A program made the translations under genes and the position numbers. Positions 1-9,700 of a stretch of 64,000 nt of DNA are shown piece after piece; the first letter of the stretch is position 1, and the number at the start of each line of letters is the position of its first letter. This DNA comes from Nonomuraea endophytica. Lineage in GTDB: Bacteria; Actinomycetota; Actinomycetes; Streptosporangiales; Streptosporangiaceae. The stretch spans positions 425,331 through 489,330 of the forward strand of contig NZ_JACHIN010000006.1 in the NCBI RefSeq assembly GCF_014203235.1, given 5' to 3'. The notes beneath the pieces are model-generated. The model ran no database searches. It was not told the origin of the DNA and saw only the letters and a program-made list of their open reading frames with translations.

Positions 1-471
1 CAGCGTGCACACCAGGAGCCAGTCGAGCAGCCGGTCCAGCACGAGCTGGTGACCGGGACGCCCGCTCAGGAGCTGAAACTCCAGATACTCGCCCATGCTG
101 GAGCAGCCGTGCTCGTCGGAGACCACCAGCACCGGCGGCAGCACCCGGACCAGGCGGCGCGCGACCTCGCCGCCGATCTCGTAGGAGCCGGTCAGGAGCA
201 CGGTCCGGTCGCCGGGGCCCACGCCATCGGCCGGCACCGGGCGGTCGGAGAACACGAACGGCTCGGGGCCGGTCACGACGGCCGCTTCGCCGGCGCGTAC
301 ACGATGGGACTGCTCACCCCTGACCAGCCGGCCCTCGCCGCGCAGCGGGCAGCAGAGCGTCAGCGGCGCGCCCGTGTCGACCCGCACGGTGTAAGGCGGC
401 GTCAGCACCGACGCGTCGAAGACGGCTCCCTGGCCGCGCACGCCTCTGAGCAGATCATCCAGCGGGTCCAC
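1..471 (-). CDS. AraC-family regulator, cupin N-terminal half (truncated by window edge)
   Basis: The reading frame opens at a GTG (base 471) and runs off the left edge without a stop, giving 157 codons. The protein starts MDPLDDLLRGVRGQGAVFD and continues with PLTLCCPLRGEG and a beta-rich stretch typical of the cupin_6 sensing domain that precedes an AraC HTH. The HTH itself would lie outside the window, so DNA binding is inferred from the family. It is divergent from the NmrA-like reductase at 556, an arrangement common for this regulator class, so it may control that gene. No good Shine-Dalgarno precedes the GTG, and the upstream in-frame codons offer no better start. Confidence 0.7.
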   Translation of the reverse strand, partial: MDPLDDLLRGVRGQGAVFDASVLTPPYTVRVDTGAPLTLCCPLRGEGRLVRGEQSHRVRAGEAAVVTGPEPFVFSDRPVPADGVGPGDRTVLLTGSYEIGGEVARRLVRVLPPVLVVSDEHGCSSMGEYLEFQLLSGRPGHQLVLDRLLDWLLVCTL

Positions 472-555
472 CGTGCCACGATATCCGGACGATCGGACAA
501 CTCCCCCGTACGGTCGCCCATGTCCTGACCACGCCGTCACCGGTTGGCTGGACCC

Positions 556-1356
556 ATGAGTGAGATTCTGATTCTGGGCGCGACCGGCAAGACGGGCCGC
601 CGGTTGGTGCGACGGTTGCAGGCTGCTGGCGAGAAGGTACGGCCGGCGTCCCGGTCCAGCCAGGTCCGGTTCGACTGGAACGACCCCGGCACCTGGGACG
701 AGACGTCGCGCGGGGCCCACGCCGTCTACCTGGTGGCCCCCGACAGTCCGGGCCCGGTGCACGAGTTCGTGGCGCGGGCGGCGGACGTCAGGAAGTACGT
801 GGTGCTGTCGGGCCGTGGCGCCGACAAGCTGGACGCGGACTTCTCCCGGAGCATGCTGGACGCCGAGGAGGCGGCACGGAACTCGGGCGCGGAGTGGACG
901 GTGCTCAGGCCCAACAACTTCAACCAGAACTTCGACGAGTTCGTGTGGCGCGACGGCGTGATGGCCGGGCTGCTCCAGCTGCCCCTCGGGAAGACGCCTG
1001 AGCCGTTCGTCGACGTCGAGGACATCGCCGAGGTGGCCGCCGAGGTGCTGACCGGCGACGGGCACGCCGGGCGCACGTATGAGCTGTCGGGGCCGCGCGG
1101 GGTGACGTTCGAGGAGGCGGTCGCGATCATCGGGCGGGCCTCGGGACGCGCCATCCGGTACGAGGAGGTGACGCCCGAGGCGTACCGGAAGCAGTTGGCG
1201 GCGGAGGGCTGGGGCCCGGAGGACGCCGACGGGGTCCTGGCCATGTTCGCCTACATGAGCGGCGGCCACGTGGCCGAGCCCGCCGACGGGGTCCGGCAGG
1301 TGCTCGGCCGCGAGGCCACCTCGTTCGAGGAGTACGCGAGGCGCGTCTGGTCCTAG
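556..1356 (+). CDS. NmrA-like NAD(P)-binding reductase
   Basis: This 266-residue protein opens with a beta strand and the glycine-rich dinucleotide loop GATGKTG (residues 8-14), then follows the atypical short-chain dehydrogenase pattern of the NmrA/ergot-alkaloid AgnG-like group (LRPNNFNQNF and FVDVEDIAEVAAEVL near the middle). The start is the ATG at 556. An in-frame TTG at 544 would only add MAGP. No ribosome binding site is visible, so the message may be leaderless. The likely role is NAD(P)H-dependent redox sensing or reduction of a small molecule. The substrate is unknown. It is divergent from an AraC/cupin regulator, a common pairing. Confidence 0.85.
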   Translation: MSEILILGATGKTGRRLVRRLQAAGEKVRPASRSSQVRFDWNDPGTWDETSRGAHAVYLVAPDSPGPVHEFVARAADVRKYVVLSGRGADKLDADFSRSMLDAEEAARNSGAEWTVLRPNNFNQNFDEFVWRDGVMAGLLQLPLGKTPEPFVDVEDIAEVAAEVLTGDGHAGRTYELSGPRGVTFEEAVAIIGRASGRAIRYEEVTPEAYRKQLAAEGWGPEDADGVLAMFAYMSGGHVAEPADGVRQVLGREATSFEEYARRVWS

Positions 1357-1367
1357 CCTCCTGACGG

Positions 1368-1385
1368 TTGTCCGGCCGGACGAAC
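1368..1385. promoter_or_regulatory. Palindromic operator candidate, copy 1
   Basis: The 18-mer TTGTCCGGCCGGACGAAC contains the perfect palindrome GTCCGGCCGGAC. An identical 18-mer lies at 3436-3453. This copy lies 57 bp upstream of the GNAT start at 1442; the second lies about 66 bp upstream of the pucR-like gene. The shared site suggests one regulator, probably the local PucR protein, acting on both promoters. That assignment is inference. Confidence 0.6.
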
Positions 1386-1441
1386 CGGGCCCCGTCCTGA
1401 TGTCCTCGCCGACCATCCGCGGGGTCCGATCGGTTGAAACC

Positions 1442-2329
1442 ATGGCCGTCGTGACCGATCTCATCAGCGGCCGTCGGGAGTCCCCGGCCGCCTCCGCCGC
1501 CCGTGCCGCGGCGGAGGCGGCCGCGCGCGCCGCGGGCGTCGACATCCGCCCCCTGGACAGCGTCGGCGAGCTTGAGGCCGTCCGCCGCCTGTACGAGCGC
1601 ATCTGGCGTACCGGCGAGAACAACCCTCCGGTGACGGCCGACCTGCTGCGCGCGATGTGGAAGGCGGGCAGCTACGTGAGCGGCGCCTTCGACCGGGGCG
1701 AGATGGTCGGCGCCTGCTTCGGCTTCTTCTCCGCGCCGGCCCGCGCGACCCTGCACAGTCACATCGCCGGCGTCCTGGCCCGCACGCAGGGACGCAACGT
1801 CGGCTTCGCGCTGAAGCTGCACCAGCGCGCCTGGGCGATGCCGCGCGGGGTCGGCGAGGTCGCCTGGACCTACGACCCGCTGATCCGGCGCAACGCCTAC
1901 TTCAACATCACCAAGCTGGCCGCCGACCCGGCCGAGTACCTGCCGAACTTCTACGGCCCGCTGGACGACGACATCAACCGCAGCGACGACACCGACCGCG
2001 TCCTGGTCCGGTGGCGGCTGGAGTCGCCCGAGGTCGAGGCGGCCTGCGCCGGCAGGCCCCGGCCGGCCGAGGTGACGGCGGCGCGCATGGGCGTCGCGCT
2101 GGGCGTCTCACCCTCCGGCGGGCCGCAGACCGGCCGCGCCGACGCCCCCACCGTGCTCGTCGGCGTCCCCGCCGACATCGAGACCATGCGCGAGAACGAT
2201 CCGGCCCGGGCCGCCGAGTGGCGCGAGGCGCTGCGCGAGGTTCTGGGCGGGCTGCTCGCCGAGGGCGCGCGGGTACGCGGGTTCGACCGCGCCGGCTGGT
2301 ACATCGTCGACAGGCAGGAGAGGCCATGA
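1442..2329 (+). CDS. GNAT-fold acyltransferase (COG3375-like)
   Basis: The protein (295 residues from the ATG at 1442; an upstream ATG at 1400 is possible) matches the predicted GNAT superfamily type often found beside N-acylamino-acid racemases. Visible features are the N-terminal strand VDIRPLDSVGELEAVRRLY, the acyl-CoA-binding-like segment around HIAGVLARTQGRNVGFALK, and WTYDPLIRRNAYFN. The stop codon overlaps the start of the racemase gene by 4 bp (ATGA), so the two are translationally coupled. In Geobacillus kaustophilus a GNAT succinyltransferase works with N-succinylamino-acid racemase in D-amino-acid conversion. The same role is plausible here but not proven. Confidence 0.8.
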   Translation: MAVVTDLISGRRESPAASAARAAAEAAARAAGVDIRPLDSVGELEAVRRLYERIWRTGENNPPVTADLLRAMWKAGSYVSGAFDRGEMVGACFGFFSAPARATLHSHIAGVLARTQGRNVGFALKLHQRAWAMPRGVGEVAWTYDPLIRRNAYFNITKLAADPAEYLPNFYGPLDDDINRSDDTDRVLVRWRLESPEVEAACAGRPRPAEVTAARMGVALGVSPSGGPQTGRADAPTVLVGVPADIETMRENDPARAAEWREALREVLGGLLAEGARVRGFDRAGWYIVDRQERP

Positions 2330-3432
2330 AGCTCACCGGAGTCGAGATCCGCACCGTCCGGGTGCCGCTCGTGTCACCGTTCAGGACGTCGTTCGGCACG
2401 GAGACCGTACGCGAGGCGCTGGTGCTGCGCGCGGTCACCGACGAGGCGGAGGGGTGGGGCGAGTGCGGCGCGGGGACGGCTCCGCTGTATTCGTCCGAGT
2501 ACACGCACGCCGCCGCCGACGTGCTGACCCGCCACCTGGTCCCGGCGCTGGCCGGGGTGGCGGAGCTGGACGCGCACCAGGTCGCGCCGGCGCTGGCCGC
2601 GTTCAAGGGCCACCGGATGGCCAAGGCCGCGCTGGAGACGGCGATCCTGGACGCGGAGCTGCGCGCCCGCGGCGTCTCGTTCGGCCAGGCGCTCGGCGCC
2701 GTGCGCGCCGCGGTGCCGTGCGGGGTGTCGGTGGGGATCACCGAGTCGATCCCCGAGCTGCTGGACACGGTCGCCGCCTATCTGGAGGCTGGCTACCTGC
2801 GGATCAAGCTCAAGATCGAGCCCGGCTGGGACGTCGAGCCGGTCCGTGCCGTGCGCGAGCGGTTCGGCGACATCCTGCTGCAGGTCGACGCCAACACCGC
2901 CTACCGGCGCGGCGACGCCGGGCACCTGGCCCGGCTCGACCCGTTCGGCCTGCTGCTGTTGGAGCAGCCGCTGGCCGAGGACGACCTCATCGGGCACGCG
3001 GAGCTGGCCAGGCGGATCACCACGCCGATCTGCCTCGACGAGTCGATCGTCTCGGCGCGGGCCGCCGCCGACGCGATCGCGATCGGGGCGTGCCAGATCG
3101 TGAACATCAAGCCGGGCCGCGTGGGCGGCTACCTGGAGGCCAGGCGGATCCACGATGTGTGCGCGGCCAACGACGTGCCCGTGTGGTGCGGGGGCATGCT
3201 GGAGACCGGGCTGGGCCGGGCCGCGAACGTCGCGCTGGCGGCGCTGCCCGGGTTCCTGCTGCCCGGCGACACCTCGGCCTCGGACCGCTACTACCGCACC
3301 GACATCACGCCGCCGTTCCGCCTGGTGGACGGGCACCTCGCGGTGCCGACCGGGCCGGGGCTCGGCGTCAGCCCGATCCCCGGCGTGCTGGACGAGGTCA
3401 CGGTCGCGAAGAACTGGGTGCCCGCCTCGTGA
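2326..3432 (+). CDS. o-Succinylbenzoate synthase / N-acylamino-acid racemase family
   Basis: This is a 368-residue enolase-superfamily enzyme of the OSBS/NAAAR family, normal length. The catalytic set is readable in order: the KxK motif in LRIKLKIEPGWD, the metal ligands in LQVDANTAY, LLLLEQPLAEDD and ICLDESIVS, and the second lysine in IVNIKPGRVGG. CGGMLETGLGR near the C-terminus is also typical. A CAGGAGAGG ribosome site precedes the ATG. No other menaquinone genes are nearby, and its coupled neighbour is a GNAT acyltransferase. N-succinylamino-acid racemization is therefore more likely than menaquinone synthesis, although the sequence cannot separate the two activities. Confidence 0.88.
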   Translation: MKLTGVEIRTVRVPLVSPFRTSFGTETVREALVLRAVTDEAEGWGECGAGTAPLYSSEYTHAAADVLTRHLVPALAGVAELDAHQVAPALAAFKGHRMAKAALETAILDAELRARGVSFGQALGAVRAAVPCGVSVGITESIPELLDTVAAYLEAGYLRIKLKIEPGWDVEPVRAVRERFGDILLQVDANTAYRRGDAGHLARLDPFGLLLLEQPLAEDDLIGHAELARRITTPICLDESIVSARAAADAIAIGACQIVNIKPGRVGGYLEARRIHDVCAANDVPVWCGGMLETGLGRAANVALAALPGFLLPGDTSASDRYYRTDITPPFRLVDGHLAVPTGPGLGVSPIPGVLDEVTVAKNWVPAS

Positions 3433-3435
3433 GGC

Positions 3436-3453
3436 TTGTCCGGCCGGACGAAC
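3436..3453. promoter_or_regulatory. Palindromic operator candidate, copy 2
   Basis: This is identical over 18 bp to 1368-1385 (core GTCCGGCCGGAC). It sits just after the racemase stop codon and about 66 bp before the GTG start of the PucR-type regulator, consistent with autoregulation plus control of the acyltransferase-racemase pair. Confidence 0.6.
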
Positions 3454-3519
3454 GGGATGGCATCATTTCGTCATGGCGACCCAACGACCCCGCGCCGGCG
3501 CTGAGCTAGCTTCGGGCGT

Positions 3520-5145
3520 GTGCTCGACCCCGTGACCAGCCTCGCCCAGGTTCTGGAGGAGCTCGGCTCCACGCTGCTCGACGTCGTCTGCGGAGACGCC
3601 GAGTCGGTCCGTGACGTCGGCGGCGTGGTCATCCACGACCCGCTCGACGAGCCGGAGCTGCCGGGCAACGCGCTCGTGCTGGGTGTCGGCCTGCACGAGA
3701 GCGCCGAGATCGCGCGGGTCGTGACCCAGCTGGGCGAGCGGGGGGCCGCCGCGCTCGTGGTGCGCGCACCCGTCGTACCGGATGAGGAGCTGCTCGCGGC
3801 GGCGCGTGAGTCGGGGGTCGCGGTGCTGGCGTTCGCGCGCGGCGCGTCGTGGACGCACCTGACCGGGATGCTGCGGACGCTGACCTCGGAGGGCGGCCTC
3901 GACGACGACGCCTTCGCACTCGGCCGGATCCGGTCGGGTGACCTCTTCGCGGTCGCCAACGCCGTCGCCGCGCTGCTCGACGCGCCCGTCACCATCGAGG
4001 ACCGCAACTCGCGCCTGCTGGCCTTCTCCAGCCGGCAGGAGGAGGCCGACCCGTCGCGGGTCCGGACGATCCTCGGCCGGCAGGTCCCCCGGCACTACAC
4101 CCAGATCCTCGAGGAGCGCGGGGTGTTCCAGGCGCTCTACCGCAGCGGCAGGCCGGTCTTCGTGGCGGCGCTGCCCGAGAGCGGCGAACTGCCCCGCGCT
4201 GCCATCGCGGTGCGCGCCGGGGACGAGATCCTCGGCACGATCTGGGTCGTCGTGCCCGAAGCGCTGAACGAGGAGCGCAGCGAGGTGCTCTTCGAGGCGT
4301 CCAAGCTGGTCGCGATGCACATGGTGTGGCAGCGCGCGGACGAGGACAGGGAACGGCGACTGCGGGCGGAGCTGCTGAGCACCGCGCTGGAGAGCGCGCC
4401 GGGGTCGCTGGAGGCGGTGCGCCGCCTCGGGCTTAAGGACGAGCCCGCCGTCGTCCTCGCGCTCACGGTCATCGCCCCGGCGGCCGCGCATCCGCTGCCC
4501 GCGCAGCTCGCCACCGAGCGCAAGCGGCTGGCCGACGCGTTCTCCATGCACCTGTCGGCCGTGCACCCGCGCGCCGCCGCCGCGCTGATCGGCGACGTCG
4601 CGTACGGCATCCTGCCGCAGACCGGCCAGGACGCGGAGGAACGCGCCACCCTGATCGCCACGGAGTTCCTGGCCCGGGTCGGCTCCCGCCTGCGTCCGCT
4701 GGTCGGGGTGGGGCAGCTCGCGCTGGACGCGTCGGCGCTGGCCCGGTCGCGCACCGGGGCGGAACGCGCGCTGCGCGTCCTGCGCGCCGGGGCCCCTGCC
4801 GGGCGGCAGGTGGCCCGGCTGGACGACGTCCACGTGGAGGCGCTGCTGCTGGAGCTGGCCGATCTGGTGCCGCGCGGCGACCTGCCGAGCGGGACGATCG
4901 CGCGGGTGGCCGCCTACGACACGGAGCACCAGACCAGCCTGGTCGAGACGCTGCGCGCCTGGCTGGACGCCTTCGGCGACGTCGCGGTGGCCTCATCGGC
5001 CATGTACGTGCACCCCAACACGTTCCGCTACCGGCTGCGGCGCGCGGCCGAGGTGGGCCGCCTCGACCTCACCGACCCGGGCGCCCGCCTGTCGGCCATG
5101 CTGCAGCTCCGCCTGATGTCGATCAGGTCGGCCCCGGACGGCTGA
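3520..5145 (+). CDS. PucR-family transcriptional regulator
   Basis: This 541-residue regulator has three parts. An N-terminal PucR-like sensing region (ALVLGVGLHESAEIARVV, ALVVRAPVV) is followed by a GAF/GGDEF-like middle. The C-terminal PucR helix-turn-helix shows the signature MYVHPNTFRYRLRRAAEVG. The start is a GTG at 3520. Members of this family usually respond to a metabolite of the adjacent catabolic genes, commonly purines, amino acids or polyamines. Here the adjacent genes are the GNAT and N-acylamino-acid racemase, so an amino-acid derivative is a reasonable guess. A palindrome shared with the upstream operon promoter lies ahead of the gene. Confidence 0.85.
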   Translation: MLDPVTSLAQVLEELGSTLLDVVCGDAESVRDVGGVVIHDPLDEPELPGNALVLGVGLHESAEIARVVTQLGERGAAALVVRAPVVPDEELLAAARESGVAVLAFARGASWTHLTGMLRTLTSEGGLDDDAFALGRIRSGDLFAVANAVAALLDAPVTIEDRNSRLLAFSSRQEEADPSRVRTILGRQVPRHYTQILEERGVFQALYRSGRPVFVAALPESGELPRAAIAVRAGDEILGTIWVVVPEALNEERSEVLFEASKLVAMHMVWQRADEDRERRLRAELLSTALESAPGSLEAVRRLGLKDEPAVVLALTVIAPAAAHPLPAQLATERKRLADAFSMHLSAVHPRAAAALIGDVAYGILPQTGQDAEERATLIATEFLARVGSRLRPLVGVGQLALDASALARSRTGAERALRVLRAGAPAGRQVARLDDVHVEALLLELADLVPRGDLPSGTIARVAAYDTEHQTSLVETLRAWLDAFGDVAVASSAMYVHPNTFRYRLRRAAEVGRLDLTDPGARLSAMLQLRLMSIRSAPDG

Positions 5146-5282
5146 GCGTCCCGACCAGGTGCGGCAGCCACGTGCCGATCTCGTCCGGGTTGGTCATCGG
5201 TGTACCGCCCGCGGTCATTTCGGCAGGAGCTTGGGATCGGGTGTTCCTCTACGCGGGTGTGGGGTCGGCCGAGCCTGGTCGG

Positions 5283-6467
5283 TCAGCGGCCGAAGAGGTC
5301 GTCGCGGACGGTGGCGAGGGCGAGGTCCATGGCGCCGGCGAGCACGGGGTTGCCGGCCAGCTCCGATCCGCGCACCGCCGGCCGGGTGGGGAGCAGGACG
5401 TGGAGCTCGCGTTCCACGAGGTCGCGCAGCCGTTCGCCACCGGCCTCCATGACGCCCCCGGCTAGCACGATCAGTCCGGGGTCGACCACCGAGGCGATGG
5501 CGGCGAGACCGACGGCCAGCCGCCCGGCCACGACCCTCAGGCCTGCCGACGCGTCCTGGGCCGCCCGGCCGGACTCCCCCGCCATGGCCACGGCGGCGCG
5601 TACGGACTGACGGAAGTCCGGGCGGTCGATCCCGTAAGTGCTGAGCAGGTCGCGGATCGCGCCGCCGCCCCCGACCGACTGGAAGCCGTGGCTGCCGTGC
5701 TCCCCACCGTCGCGGGCGGTCACCGTGCCCGAGATCGGCATGTGGCAGATCTCTCCGGCGGCGCCGAAGAAGCCCCGGTGCAGGCGTCCGCCGATCACCA
5801 TCGCCGCGCCCAGGCCGTCGTCGGCCCACAGCAGGACGAAGTCGGGACAGCCAGCGGCCGCTCCCCTCGCCTGTTCGGCCAGCGCGACGAGGTTGACGTC
5901 GTTCTCCACGCTGACCTCGGCGCCGAGCGCCGCGCTGAGCGTGGGCACGAGGCCGGGCAGGCGCCAGCCGGGCATGTCCGCTTCCGCTACGTGGCCGAGG
6001 CGGCCGGTGGCCGGGTCGACGGCGGCGCGCACGCCGATGACGACCCTGCTCAGCGGCCCCGGCGGGGCGGCGCCGGCCAGCGCCGCGCGCAGCCGTTCGG
6101 CCGGCGAGCCGTTGACCGGCTCCGGGGTGGGCAGCACGAACTCGCCCACGGCGGTGCCGGTGATGTCGGCCACCCGTACCTCGATGGCGTCCGGGGTGAC
6201 GCCCATGGCAGCCACGTGGGCGGCCGCCGGGTTGATCCGGTACGTCTCCGCGTTGCGCCCGGCCTGACCGGAGCGCATCCCGTCGCTGACCACCAGGCCC
6301 GCGGTCTGGAGGCGGGCCAGGAGCTGGAAGGCGGTCGGTTTGGACAGGCCGGTGAACTCGCCGAGTTCGGGACGCGTCAGCGGGCCGCGCTCCAGCAGGA
6401 CCCGGAGCGCGATGCGCTCGTTGATGGCCCGCATCAAGCTTGGAGTCCCGGGTTGTGGGGGGTTCAC
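5283..6467 (-). CDS. ROK-family transcriptional repressor
   Basis: The 394-residue protein has an N-terminal winged helix (LTRPELGEFTGLSKPTAFQLLARLQTAGLV split over residues 30-60) followed by a ROK domain (VSVENDVNLVALAEQARGAA, FFGAAGEICHMPI). The region that normally carries the Cys-rich zinc motif (CxCGxxGCxE) reads GGEHGSHGFQSVGG and contains no cysteines. The N-terminal ATP-binding signature is also degraded, so this is a regulator rather than a sugar kinase. It is divergent from two secreted glycan-active proteins, and two related AT-rich palindromes lie in the gap between them. It is therefore expected to repress them until an oligosaccharide is present. Confidence 0.88.
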   Translation of the reverse strand: MNPPQPGTPSLMRAINERIALRVLLERGPLTRPELGEFTGLSKPTAFQLLARLQTAGLVVSDGMRSGQAGRNAETYRINPAAAHVAAMGVTPDAIEVRVADITGTAVGEFVLPTPEPVNGSPAERLRAALAGAAPPGPLSRVVIGVRAAVDPATGRLGHVAEADMPGWRLPGLVPTLSAALGAEVSVENDVNLVALAEQARGAAAGCPDFVLLWADDGLGAAMVIGGRLHRGFFGAAGEICHMPISGTVTARDGGEHGSHGFQSVGGGGAIRDLLSTYGIDRPDFRQSVRAAVAMAGESGRAAQDASAGLRVVAGRLAVGLAAIASVVDPGLIVLAGGVMEAGGERLRDLVERELHVLLPTRPAVRGSELAGNPVLAGAMDLALATVRDDLFGR

Positions 6468-6506
6468 GGCTTCAGAGCGTATCGGAGTGGCCGCTCAAAT
6501 TTCTTT

Positions 6507-6527
6507 AGTTAATAAATTTTCCTAACT
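6507..6527. promoter_or_regulatory. ROK operator candidate, proximal to the repressor gene
   Basis: An AT-rich 21-bp imperfect palindrome with outer arms AGTTA and TAACT and an inner TTCCTAACT half stands out in very GC-rich surroundings. It is 40 bp upstream of the ROK start codon. Its right half is the exact complement of the left half of the second site at 6671-6695. Confidence 0.65.
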
Positions 6528-6670
6528 CCCAGCTCGGAGCCATCTTGACTGTCGACAAGCCGCCCCGAGGGAAACTCGCTGTTCAGATATGTGAATGCGG
6601 AGAGCTGCGTCCGCTGACTTTCAGTAAAGTTGGGGCTTGCATCTGCCGCCATGGGCTCCTACGCTCCGCA

Positions 6671-6695
6671 ATAGTTAGGAATATTTCTTAACTAT
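6671..6695. promoter_or_regulatory. ROK operator candidate, proximal to the glycan operon
   Basis: This is a 25-bp palindrome: ATAGTTAGGAA, a TAT centre, then TTCTTAACTAT, with one mismatched pair. It lies 52 bp upstream of the ATG at 6747. Together with 6507-6527 it forms a two-site arrangement that suits a ROK repressor controlling both divergent promoters. Confidence 0.7.
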
Positions 6696-6746
6696 CGGTT
6701 GCGCGACCGGACTTCTCACCCCCCGAGATTCTGTCAGGAGCCGTTG

Positions 6747-9700
6747 ATGTCAGGTGCGATCCCCTTACGACGCCGTCTCGCCGCAGCCGCGGCCATGTTC
6801 GTCCTCGCCGCGCTACCCCTTCCGGCGCTGCCGGCACAGGCCGCCGCCGCGGCCGCCATCCCCGATCTGACCAGCGCCAACCGCCGGGCGCCCGTCGCCG
6901 GACTGCCCGACTGGAGCAAGGCGGGCTTCCGCGGCGGCGCCGCCCTGCCGGGGTCCGGCGCCATGAACCCGGACGCGGCCTGCCACATCACCCCGCAGGA
7001 ACTGGCCGGCCAGTACGGCGTACGCCCGGACGGGAGCGACGCCACCACGGGCCTGCAGGCGGCCATCGACGCCATCAGGACCACATGCACGCCGAGCGCC
7101 GGATACACGAAGCTGTCGTCGATCACCCTGCCCGCCGGCCGGTTCGTGGTCACCAGGCAGCTCGGCCTGGACGCCGACTACCTGGTGCTCAAGGGCGCGG
7201 GCATGGGCCAGACGGTCCTGTCCTTCCGCCCGGACACCAACACCCGCTACGACACGCTGACCGAGGATGGCAGCGACTGGGACGAGGACGGCGCCACCCA
7301 CGGCGCGGGCAAGGGCGGCTGGACCTGGCCGGGCCGCGGCCTGCTGCGGGTGCAGACCCGCGAGGTCCACAGCAAGTACGCCGGCGACTACTCCTCCGCT
7401 CCCGCCAACCGCAAGGACATCTTCGAGGGCAGCATCAACCAGCACTGGGCGGCCGGCGTGCCGCTCCGCGCCGCCTCGGTCACCGGAGAGACCCAGATCA
7501 GGCTGGCGAGCAACGCCGACATGGCCCGTTTCAAGGTCGGCGCGCACCTGTGGGTCGGCGCCGCCAACAGCGTGAAGTTCTACCAGCAGCAGACGGTCAC
7601 CGACACGACCAAGTACATGAACCTGCACATGCGCCAGCAGATCTTCACGATCGCCGCCGTGGACACCGCGGGCAGGAACCTCACGATCGACAAGCCGCTG
7701 GAGTACGACCTGCCGCTGAACTCCACCTCCGACGGCTCCTCGGCGATCGGCGGCACCGTCTACCCGAGCCGGGTCACCCCGCTGAAGGTCGTCCAGGGCG
7801 TCGGCATCGAGGACCTGACCCTCACCCAGGACATGACGGGCATGCCCAAGCTGGGCGGCGGCACGTACGCGCTCGACCAGGCCGACGCCCGCTTCAACTA
7901 CGGCAACATGGCCCCCGAGTACGCCCAGCACGGCATCGTGCTCAAGTGGGCGGCCAACGTCTGGATCCGCCGGGTCGGCACCGAGATGACCGGCTCACAC
8001 GCGGTCGTCACCGAGAGCGCCAAGAACATCCAGGTCCAGGAGTCGAACTTCGACGGCTCGTGGAACAAGGGCAAGGGCGGCAACGGCTACTTCCGCGGCT
8101 CGCGCGTCTGGGACTCGCTGTACGCCTACAACACCTCGCGCAATCTTCGGCACTTCACCTTCCAGTGGTCGGCGTCGAACAACGTGGCGATCGGCAACGA
8201 CTTCGACTCCGACCTGAACGTGCACGGCGGCTGGGAGCGGCGCAACCTGTTCGAGAACAACAAGGTGCGCGTGCCGTTCGAGCACGCCTCGAAGAACTGC
8301 CGCGCCAACTGCGGCGACGAGGGCGGCGGCGGTCCTGACAACTCGACCTGGTGGCCGATCTGGTGGGCCGCGGGGCCGAAGGCGGCCAAGTGGTCGGGGT
8401 CCAGCGGGCCGCAGAACGTGATCTACAACAACGAGATGAGCAAGCAGACGACCGAGGGCGGGCCGTACCAGGTCTACTATCCGGACCGGCAGCGGCTCTA
8501 CCAGTTCGGCAGCTCTGCCAGTGACGCGACGAAGTTCCAGCACCTGGCGGTCAACGGGACCACCATCCTCGACTGGGCGGGCAACGAGAACGCCGACTTC
8601 ACCGGCTCGGGCGTCAACGCCTCGCGGACCGACGCCTCGGGCTCGCTCTTCCTGAAGGGCCAGAGCGGAGGCGACGACACCACTCCGCCGAGCACCCCGT
8701 CGGGCCTGCGCTCCACCGGCACCACCTCGAACACGGTCTCGCTGGCCTGGAACGCCGCCACCGACAACGTCGGCGTCACCGGCTACGACGTCTACCGAGG
8801 CAGCACCCTGGTCAACACCGCCACCGGCACGACATTCACCGACACCGGCCTGAGCCCGTCAACCGCCTACACCTACACCGTCAAGGCCCGCGACGCCGCG
8901 GGCAACACCTCCCCCGCCAGCAACGCGGTCACCGCCACCACCGAGCAGGGCGGCGGCGGCACCGAGACGCTGCTGTCACGCGGCAAGCCCACGACCGCCT
9001 CGTCCGTCGAGGGCTCCGGTTTCGAGGCGGACAAGGCGGTGGACGGCAGCACGACCACCCGCTGGGCCAGCGCCGAGGGCAGCGACCCCGAGTGGATCGC
9101 CATCGACCTCGGGGCCGCGGCCAACGTCTCCCGCGTGAAGCTGAACTGGGAGGCGGCCTACGGCAAGTCGTACAAAATCCAGACCTCGCCCAACGGCTCG
9201 ACCTGGACCGACGTCTACTCCACCACCACCGGCGACGGCGGCACCGACGAGGTGACCTTGTCGGGCAGCGGGCGCTACATCCGCATGTACGGCACGGCCC
9301 GCGGCACCACCTACGGCTACTCCCTCTGGGAGTTCGAGGTCTACGGCACCTTCACGGGCGGCGGCGACGACACCACTCCGCCGAGCACCCCGTCGGGCCT
9401 GCGCTCCACCGGCACCACCTCGAACACGGTCTCGCTGGCCTGGAACGCCGCCACCGACAACGTCGGCGTCACCGGCTACGACGTCTACCGAGGCAGCACC
9501 CTGGTCAACACCGCCACCGGCACGACATTCACCGACACCGGCCTGAGCCCGTCAACCGCCTACACCTACACCGTCAAGGCCCGCGACGCCGCGGGCAACA
9601 CCTCCCCCGCCAGCAGCCCGGTCACCGCCACCACCCAGCAGGGCGCCGGCGGCTCGATCGTGGACGTCTCCACCGCGGCCCAGCTGATCAGCGCCCTGGC

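Noticed and set aside
5123..5197. Small minus-strand ORF starting MTNPDEIGTWLPHLVGTL
   Set aside because: Only 24 codons, partly overlapping the pucR-like 3' end, with no ribosome site. It could be a relic, but the support is too weak.
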